Source of the DNA: Actinacidiphila glaucinigra
GTDB taxonomy: Bacteria > Actinomycetota > Actinomycetes > Streptomycetales > Streptomycetaceae
Assembly (NCBI RefSeq): GCF_900188405.1
Contig: NZ_FZOF01000005.1
Span: forward strand, 62,001-126,000
Reading direction: 5' to 3'
Length of the DNA: 64,000 nt
Position numbers and translations under genes: made by a program. Below the pieces are notes generated by a model. The model did no database searches. It was not told the origin of the DNA and saw only the letters and a program-made list of their open reading frames with translations. Below are positions 57,997 to 64,000 of this stretch, piece by piece (positions within the stretch are counted from its first letter, which is position 1; each line of letters starts with the position of its first letter).

Positions 57997-58148
57997 CCGG
58001 CGCGGGTGGCCCTTTCTGGCCACTGGCCGGTTTCGGCAGCGTAGGACGTTGGTCACCAAAGGATCACCCCGGCTAGAACTTGTGTGCGCCCGAACGGCGT
58101 ATCACCCGGCCGGACCTCCCCGGCCGCCCCCCTGACGAAGGAGCTTTG

Positions 58149-61100
58149 GTGGCACCACCTGCCCATCCTCCTGCGCGCCGCTCGGCGATACCGCGATCCT
58201 TCGCGGCCCTCGTCACCGGCGTCAGCCTGACGGTCCTCGCCGCCGCCCCGGCGCCGGCCGTCGCCGCCCCGGTCCCGACCCCACCCGCCGTCCCGGCGCC
58301 GTTCGGCGCGCACGACCCGGGATCCGGCGAACAACCGTCCGCCGGGCGGTACATCGTCACCCTGCGCGAACCGGCCGCGGCGACCTACGCCGGCGGTGTG
58401 GCCGGCAAGGCCCGCACGGCGCCCCGCGACGGCGAGGGCCTGAAGGCGGGCTCGGCCCCCGTGAAGGCCTACCGCACCTACCTGCGCTCGCGTCAGGACG
58501 ACGCGGCCCGCACGGTGGGCGCCCGCGTGATCTCGTCGTACTCCGCGGCGCTCAACGGCTTCACGGCCGAACTCCAGCCGCGTCAGGTCGACGAACTGCG
58601 CGCCGACCCCACGGTGGTGTCGGTCGTCAAGGACGACCTGCGCAAGCCGCTGGCCGCTGTCAACTCCACCGACTACCTGGGCCTGAGCGGCAAGGGCGGG
58701 GTGTGGGCCGGCAACGGCGGCGTCGAGGGCGCCGGCAAGGGCGTGGTGGTCGGCGTCGTCGACACCGGCATCGCCCCGGAGAACCCCTCGTTCTCCGGTG
58801 CGCCGCTGGGCACCGCGCCGGGTCGGGAACCGTACCTGGACGGCTCCGTCGTCACCTACCGCAAGGCGGACGGCGGCACCTTCACCGGCGCCTGCACCGC
58901 GGGCGTCCAGTTCACCGCCGCGGACTGCTCCACCAAGCTGGTGTCCGCGCGCTACTTCGTCGACAACTTCGGCGCCACCCGCATCGGCGGCCCCTCCATC
59001 GGCGAGTACCTGTCGCCGCGTGACGGTGAAGCGCACGGATCGCACACCGCCAGCACGGCGGCGGGCGCCAACGGTGTCGAAGCCGACCTCGGCGGCGTGC
59101 CGATGGGCCCGGTCTCCGGCGTCGCGCCGGCCGCCAAGGTGGCGGCCTACAAGGCCTGCTGGAGCGGTCCCGACGCGAAGGACACCACGGACGACGGCTG
59201 CGCCACCGGTGACCTGCTGGCCGCGATCGACGCGGCCGTCGCCGACAACGTCGACGTGATCAACTACTCGATCGGCTCGGCCGACGGTGCCCGCACCACC
59301 GACTCGGTCGTCGACGAGGCGTTCCGCAACGCCGCCGCCAGCGGCATCTTCGTCGCCACCGCCGGCGGCAACTCCGGCCCCGGCGACAGCACGGTCGACA
59401 ACGCCTCGCCGTGGATCACCACCGCGGCGGCGAGCACCATGCCCACCCGTGAGGCCACGGTGGAACTCGGCGACGGCCAGAACGTGCTGGGCGCCTCCGT
59501 CTCCCTCCCGGCGGACGGCCGCAAGGTGTCCGCCCCGCTGGTGGCCGCCTCGGGCGCCGGCACCCCGATCTCCGTCCGGCCCCAGCTGTGCGGCCCGGAC
59601 AGCCTGGACGGCGCCAAGGTCAAGGGCGCGATCGTGCTGTGCGAGCGCGGCACGTACGACCGGGCCGCCAAGTCGGCCGAGGTCAAGCGCGCCGGCGGCA
59701 TCGGCATGGTCCTGGTGAACCCCTCGCCGGACTCGACCGACCTCGACACCCACGCCGTCCCGACGATCGCCGTCGACGCGGACGGCTACGACGCGCTGCT
59801 CTCCTACGCCGGCACCGAGGCACCCACGGCGACCCTGGTGGACGGCAACCCGCACCACCTGGCGTCGGCGGCGGTCCCGCAGATCGCCGGGTTCTCCTCG
59901 CGCGGCCCGGTCCAGGCCGACGGCGGCGACCTGATCAAGCCGGACCTCGCCGCACCGGGCGTTGCCGTCCTCGCCGACGGCGCCAACGCCGCGGGCGGGC
60001 GACCGAGCTTCACCTTCATGTCGGGCACCTCGATGGCCTCCCCGCACGTGGCCGGTCTCGGCGCGCTCTACCTGGGTCTGCACCCGCAGGCGACCCCGGC
60101 CGAGATCAAGTCCGCGCTGATGACCACCACCCGGCCCACCGTGACGGGGGCGGGAGAGGCGTCGGAGGACGTCTTCGCACAGGGCAACGGCCAGGTGGAC
60201 GCGACCCGTTACCTGCACCCCGGGCTGCTGTACCTGAACGGTCCCGACGACTGGGCGCGGTACGTCGCGGCGGTCAAGGGCGACCGGACGGCCCCCGCGC
60301 CGTCCGACCTCAACCTGGCGTCGATCGGCGTCGGTTCGCTGGCCGGCCGGCAGACCGTGACCCGCACCGTGACCTCGACCGGGCCCGGCACCTTCACCGC
60401 CGACCCCGTGCGGATCCCCGGCGTGGACACCGTCGTCGAGCCGCGGTCGCTGACCTTCACCGCGGCGGGGCAGTCCAGGACGTTCAAGGTGACGTTCACC
60501 CGGACCACCGCCCCGCTGGGCGAGTACGCCACCGGGTACCTGACCTGGCGCGACGGCGGGCAGAGCGTGCGCAGCGCGCTCGCCGTACGACCGGTGACCC
60601 TGGTGGCGCCCACGGCGGTCGCCGCCGCGGGCAGCACCGGCCGGACCACCGTGAACCTCAAGGGCGGTGAGGACCGCGACCTGCCGCTGGACCTCACCGG
60701 GCTCTCCCGGGGCCTGCGGGTCCAGGGCTCGGGGACCGTCGGCGGTCCCGCGCAGACCCACGTCGTGGAGGTGCCCGCCGGGACGGAGCACGCCCGCTTC
60801 GCACTCGACGCCGCCGACGACTCGGCCGACCTCGACCTGTCGGTGTACCGGCTCAACCAGTACGGCGACACGGCGCTGGTCGAGCGGGCGGCCACCGAGT
60901 CCGCCGACGAGCAGCTCGACCTGGAGGACCCCGAACCCGGTCTGTACGAGGTCGAGGTGGACTTCTTCGCGGGGTCCGGACCGCTCGGCTTCACCGTGAC
61001 CAGCTTCGCCCTGAACGACAAGGGTGCCGAGGGCTCGTTCACCGCGCAGCCCGCCACGGCCCCCCTCCGGGCGGGCGGCACCACGCCGGTCACGCTGTCC

Positions 61101-62690
61101 TGGAAGGGCCTGCGGGCCGGAGCGGTCTACCTCGGCCGGGTCGCCTACGGCGACACCGGACGGACCACCTACGTGACCGTCACCGGTGACCCGCGGAACG
61201 GCCCGCCCAGCGGTACCCCGGGCGCCCGGCCCACGGTCGCCGTGCAGCCCGCCTACGCCGTGCCCGGCCAGTCCGCCGTCGTCGTGGCGAAGGGGCTGAC
61301 CCCGGCCGTCGACTTCCAGATCCGGGTGAAGGGCACCAACCGGGTGCTGGCGAGCGGCCGCACCACCGACGACGGCGGCGTGGGCCGCCTGGTCACCCTG
61401 CCGGCCGACATCGCCACCGGGAAGCAGACCCTGGAGGTCAGGTACGGCAGCCGGAGCGCGGGCGGCTCCTTCACCGTCGCCAAGCTGGTCCTGGGCGACT
61501 CCGAGCACTCCGACGCCCACGCCTTCGACGGCAACCCGCTGGCCGCCATGACCACGGCCGTCCGGGGCAAGGGCACGGTGCGCATCACCGTCCGCGGCGC
61601 GTCCGGCACCTACCTGAGCCGGACCCTCGCCGTCGACGCCGGCGAACTGGGCTGGTACGCCTGGAAGTCCGAGCCGGTCGAGACCAGGCCGGAGAAGCTC
61701 ACCGCCACGCTCGCCGTGGTCGCGGACCACGGCCGCACCGGGCAGAGCACGTCCCTGACCTGGACCCCCGCGGCCGTCAAGGCGAGCAGCGCGTCGATCA
61801 CCGAGGACCGCGCCGCGGCGCACACCGCGAAGGTGAGCTACACCAACAACTCGGAGGTGCCGGCCTTCCCGACACTGCGCTACAAGCTGACCAACGGCGA
61901 CCTGGTGCTCGCCACCCTGCAGGCCGATCCGGAGGACACGTTCACCCGCTCCTACGACACGACCGGGGTGGGCCGCCTCGACCTCGTGATCGACGGGACG
62001 ACCGTGGCCACGTACCGGAACAGGGACCGCGCCGGGCTCACCGGCCGGCCCGCGATGGTGGAGCCGTTCTACACGACCTTCCAGCGTGGCGGCTCGGCCA
62101 GGCAGCACGGCGGTCCCGCGTCGCTGGAGATGACGGTGACCAACCGCCCCGCGGCGTACAGCGGGGGATTCGCCCTGACGGTCGGCGAGGGCCCGGAGAT
62201 CTACGCGGGCACGTCGCTCCTGCTCGACGAGCGCATCCCCGTCCCGCGCAGCGCGCAGGAGGGGGCGCCCGTCTCGCGGACCGTCACGGTGCCCGCCGGG
62301 CGGCCGCTGTGGGCCACCGCGTACTACGAGGTCCAGGGCCCGATCTTCCAGGCCCTGGCGGTGCGGCGGATCCTCGTGCCGCCGGTGGCCGCGGCGGACC
62401 TCCAGCCGGTGCGCGGCTCCGGTTCCCGGCCGGCGTTCGTCGTGGACACCATGCCCCGGGAGGCGGCCGCGGGTACCACCGCGTCGGTCACCGCGGCGGG
62501 CCTGTCGCCCCGTGAGCGCTTCACCGTGCGGCTCGACGGCCGGGTCGTCGGCTTCGGCCGCGCGACGGCGGGGGGCTTCGCCCACGCGTTCGTCCCCGTC
62601 CGGCACACCCACGACCGGACGCTGACGGTACGGGTGACCGGGACCGGGGCGGGTCGTTCGGGCGAGACCGTGCTCGGCGTCTCCGGCTAG
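58149..62690 (+). CDS. Giant secreted subtilisin-like serine peptidase (S8) with PA and C-terminal domains
   Basis: A 1513-residue exported protease. Signal peptide ends near APAVAAP; an I9 propeptide follows (RYIVTLREPAAATYAGGVAG to VVSVVKDDLRKPL). The catalytic triad is Asp205 (GVVDTGIAPEN), His296 (EAHGSHTAST) and Ser628 (MSGTSMASPHVAG). A PA domain (LCGPDSLDGAKVKGAIVLCE) is inserted before the Ser, as in cucumisin/SBT-type subtilases. An Fn3-like domain follows the peptidase (SIGVGSLAGRQTVTRTVTST), then some 700 residues of Ig-like and other beta-sandwich modules of unknown role. AAGGAG is 7 nt before the GTG start. It follows the LuxR-type regulator, which may control it. Confidence 0.94.
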   Translation: MAPPAHPPARRSAIPRSFAALVTGVSLTVLAAAPAPAVAAPVPTPPAVPAPFGAHDPGSGEQPSAGRYIVTLREPAAATYAGGVAGKARTAPRDGEGLKAGSAPVKAYRTYLRSRQDDAARTVGARVISSYSAALNGFTAELQPRQVDELRADPTVVSVVKDDLRKPLAAVNSTDYLGLSGKGGVWAGNGGVEGAGKGVVVGVVDTGIAPENPSFSGAPLGTAPGREPYLDGSVVTYRKADGGTFTGACTAGVQFTAADCSTKLVSARYFVDNFGATRIGGPSIGEYLSPRDGEAHGSHTASTAAGANGVEADLGGVPMGPVSGVAPAAKVAAYKACWSGPDAKDTTDDGCATGDLLAAIDAAVADNVDVINYSIGSADGARTTDSVVDEAFRNAAASGIFVATAGGNSGPGDSTVDNASPWITTAAASTMPTREATVELGDGQNVLGASVSLPADGRKVSAPLVAASGAGTPISVRPQLCGPDSLDGAKVKGAIVLCERGTYDRAAKSAEVKRAGGIGMVLVNPSPDSTDLDTHAVPTIAVDADGYDALLSYAGTEAPTATLVDGNPHHLASAAVPQIAGFSSRGPVQADGGDLIKPDLAAPGVAVLADGANAAGGRPSFTFMSGTSMASPHVAGLGALYLGLHPQATPAEIKSALMTTTRPTVTGAGEASEDVFAQGNGQVDATRYLHPGLLYLNGPDDWARYVAAVKGDRTAPAPSDLNLASIGVGSLAGRQTVTRTVTSTGPGTFTADPVRIPGVDTVVEPRSLTFTAAGQSRTFKVTFTRTTAPLGEYATGYLTWRDGGQSVRSALAVRPVTLVAPTAVAAAGSTGRTTVNLKGGEDRDLPLDLTGLSRGLRVQGSGTVGGPAQTHVVEVPAGTEHARFALDAADDSADLDLSVYRLNQYGDTALVERAATESADEQLDLEDPEPGLYEVEVDFFAGSGPLGFTVTSFALNDKGAEGSFTAQPATAPLRAGGTTPVTLSWKGLRAGAVYLGRVAYGDTGRTTYVTVTGDPRNGPPSGTPGARPTVAVQPAYAVPGQSAVVVAKGLTPAVDFQIRVKGTNRVLASGRTTDDGGVGRLVTLPADIATGKQTLEVRYGSRSAGGSFTVAKLVLGDSEHSDAHAFDGNPLAAMTTAVRGKGTVRITVRGASGTYLSRTLAVDAGELGWYAWKSEPVETRPEKLTATLAVVADHGRTGQSTSLTWTPAAVKASSASITEDRAAAHTAKVSYTNNSEVPAFPTLRYKLTNGDLVLATLQADPEDTFTRSYDTTGVGRLDLVIDGTTVATYRNRDRAGLTGRPAMVEPFYTTFQRGGSARQHGGPASLEMTVTNRPAAYSGGFALTVGEGPEIYAGTSLLLDERIPVPRSAQEGAPVSRTVTVPAGRPLWATAYYEVQGPIFQALAVRRILVPPVAAADLQPVRGSGSRPAFVVDTMPREAAAGTTASVTAAGLSPRERFTVRLDGRVVGFGRATAGGFAHAFVPVRHTHDRTLTVRVTGTGAGRSGETVLGVSG

Positions 62691-63053
62691 CCCGTGGGCC
62701 CGGCCGGCGTGCCCCCACGGGTACGCCGGCCGGGCCGCACCCGGGCCCTTGCCGACGGCGCGGCGACGCGCCTGCGCGCGCACGGCGCGCGACCGCCCGG
62801 GACCCGCCCACGCCCGCACACCCGGCCCATGACCACCCCGCCGGCTGCGGCCGCCCCCGGAACGCCCATCGCCGCCACCAGCCCGGCGACACCCGTGAGC
62901 GGACCGGTCGGCAGGGCCCCCGCGGCCACCCCGCCCGGGCAGGCACACCCGCTGCCGTGACGGGCCTTCCCCCTCGCCGCCGAACTCCGGCGGTTCGGCC
63001 CGGTCCACGCAGGGCGTCGCCGATCACGGCGAGCCCGCTCCCCCCACGCGCGC
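62691..63053. other. 363-bp convergent gap with a strong terminator
   Basis: No supported gene. Starts with a hairpin with perfect 13-bp arms GCCCGGCCGGCGT and ACGCCGGCCGGGC (62698-62735), right after the protease stop. The rest is proline/arginine-coding-looking GC-rich sequence without a start or conserved residues, and nothing else is visible before cydB. Confidence 0.65.
62698..62735. terminator. Hairpin terminator of the subtilase gene
   Basis: Perfect 13-bp arms separated by 12 nt; also positioned to stop cydB transcripts from the other side, though 318 bp away. Confidence 0.8.
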
Positions 63054-64000
63054 TCAGGGACCGGGCTCGACCGGCTCCTGGTCCCCCGGCCGCAGGCTGC
63101 CCCGGTTGGCGAGCCGGAAGAGCAGCGCGATCGAGGGGAAGATGAGGAGTCCGGCCACCACGGCGACGCCGATCGTCACCGCCAGCGTGGCCTCCGGGGC
63201 CGCCGCCGCGTCGATCTCCAGATGCGTGCCGAGCAGGTACGGGTACTGGGCGACGCCCCAGCCCAGCACGACCAGGGCGACCGCGGCCGCGGCGAGCCCG
63301 CGCAGGAACCGGGTCCGCTCACGCCACACCATGACCATCGTCGCGATCCCGCAGAGGGCGGCCAGCAGCACCAGCGGCAGGGCGCCGTGGCTGAGCCGGC
63401 GGAACAGGTGCGGCGCGTCGTGCCGCAGGACGAACACTCCGGCGATGCTGACGGCCCCGGTCAGCACGGCCGCGAGCAGGGCCCTGCCGCGGAAGTGCCG
63501 CTGCAGGGTGTGGTCGCGCTGCTGACGGGCGGCGACGTACAGATATGTCGCGGCGAGGTAGGCGCAGACGAGGACGGCCAGCACGCCGCCGAGCACCGAG
63601 GTCGGGTTCAGCCAACTGGTGACGGCGTCCCCGTTGCCTGCCGTGGGCACGCGCCCGGAGGCGATGCCCCCGGCGATCGACCCGAAGCAGTAGGGGGTCA
63701 GGACGGACGACGCGGCGAAAGCGACGCCGTACAGGCGCTGCTCCGGGGTGCGCAGCGAGGCCTTGCGGAAGGCGAAGCCGGCGCCGCGCAGCACGATCCC
63801 GAGGACGGCGATGCCGAGCGGGATGTAGAGGGTCGTGGTGATGGCGGTGAACGCGACCGGGAACCCCGACCAGAGGAAGACCAGGCAGTAGACGAGCCAG
63901 GTGTGGTTGGCCTCCCACACCGGGCCGACACAGGTGTCGATCAGATGTCTGGGGCCTCTGCCCCGCGCGGCCCCGCCCGCCGTGAGGTCCCAGAACCCGG
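63054..64000 (-). CDS. cydB: Cytochrome bd ubiquinol/menaquinol oxidase subunit II, 5' end beyond window
   Basis: The visible 315 residues carry the CydB signature RHLIDTCVGPVWEANHTWLV (63885-63946) and several membrane helices (LVFLWSGFPVAFTAITTTLY, IPLGIAVLGIVLRGAGFAFR, VLAVLVCAYLAATYLYVAAR and later ones). CydB with CydA forms the high-affinity terminal oxidase used at low oxygen and under respiratory stress. The gene runs on the minus strand and enters from the right edge; cydA would lie upstream beyond 64000, and cydDC may follow elsewhere. The C-terminus is short and acidic (GDQEPVEPGP). Confidence 0.93.
   Translation of the reverse strand, partial: GFWDLTAGGAARGRGPRHLIDTCVGPVWEANHTWLVYCLVFLWSGFPVAFTAITTTLYIPLGIAVLGIVLRGAGFAFRKASLRTPEQRLYGVAFAASSVLTPYCFGSIAGGIASGRVPTAGNGDAVTSWLNPTSVLGGVLAVLVCAYLAATYLYVAARQQRDHTLQRHFRGRALLAAVLTGAVSIAGVFVLRHDAPHLFRRLSHGALPLVLLAALCGIATMVMVWRERTRFLRGLAAAAVALVVLGWGVAQYPYLLGTHLEIDAAAAPEATLAVTIGVAVVAGLLIFPSIALLFRLANRGSLRPGDQEPVEPGP

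Noticed and set aside
62687..62960. Short frames in the gap before cydB
   Set aside because: They cover a perfect terminator hairpin and are Ala/Pro/Arg/Gly-rich without conserved features.
58053..63008. A 1651-residue open frame antisense to the subtilase
   Set aside because: Shadow of the protease gene, no start signal or motif.
1..64000. tRNA, rRNA, CRISPR or riboswitch elements
   Set aside because: I looked for tRNA T-loop patterns, CRISPR-like spaced repeats and leader motifs such as those of known riboswitches and saw none that were convincing.

Overview
The window has the very high G+C content, codon usage, frequent GTG/TTG starts and gene families of a Streptomyces chromosome. These include DmdR/IdeR-type iron boxes, an LAxTG sortase substrate, a PAS/GAF/SpoIIE-type phosphatase, SGNH esterases and a very rare in-frame TTA codon. 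The mix of siderophore genes, secreted hydrolases, small regulators and an insertion element is typical of accessory (arm-like) chromosome. I saw no tRNA, rRNA, CRISPR array or prophage.

Region by region. 1-7080 is the edge of a hydroxamate siderophore locus. A formyltransferase (cut by the window edge) and an ornithine N-hydroxylase diverge from one iron box. A second iron box serves an ATPase, binding-lipoprotein and fused-permease uptake operon, and a third abuts a ferric-siderophore reductase. Between the convergent hydroxylase and permease genes lies a roughly 600 bp imperfect inverted repeat with nested hairpins. 7275-10016 holds a molybdopterin-dehydrogenase-type FAD protein, a small unknown gene and a TnpB-only IS1341-type element whose right end supplies that gene's stop codon. 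10017-14976 has a TetR/SDR pair with two matching operators, a GNAT, a small gene broken by an in-frame TGA, its upstream partner, and a VanX-like dipeptidase. 15140-28053 is dominated by secreted or hydrolytic proteins (FG-GAP protein, S9 peptidase, GH92 mannosidase, phosphoesterase with peptidoglycan-binding repeats, SGNH esterase) plus an orphan SUKH-domain gene.

28273-43764 contains a GlxA-type regulator next to a GAPDH gene with a 33-bp-spaced direct repeat between them. It also has an alpha/beta hydrolase, a TTA-containing ArsR-like regulator next to an MFS exporter, a sortase-anchored surface protein, two lipoprotein or redox genes, a universal stress protein, an aldo-keto reductase, an FAD amine-oxidase-type protein and a second SGNH hydrolase. 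43827-57996 has a disulfide oxidoreductase, a VOC protein, a GNAT, a large secreted glycosidase-phosphoesterase, the SpoIIE-type phosphatase, a WrbA-type flavoprotein, a LysR regulator diverging from a SnoaL-like/quinone-reductase pair, and a LuxR-type regulator. 58149-62690 is a giant secreted subtilase, and the window ends inside cydB.

The genes mostly act as small independent units, each pair of convergent genes being separated by a strong GC-rich hairpin terminator. The clearest cooperative unit is the iron module: hydroxylation and formylation of ornithine, uptake through the ABC transporter, and reductive iron release, all under iron boxes. The observations I would check first are the long inverted repeat, the TnpB right-end/gene junction, the gap-promoter direct repeats, the nonsense-mutated small gene and the duplicated LysR 3' end.
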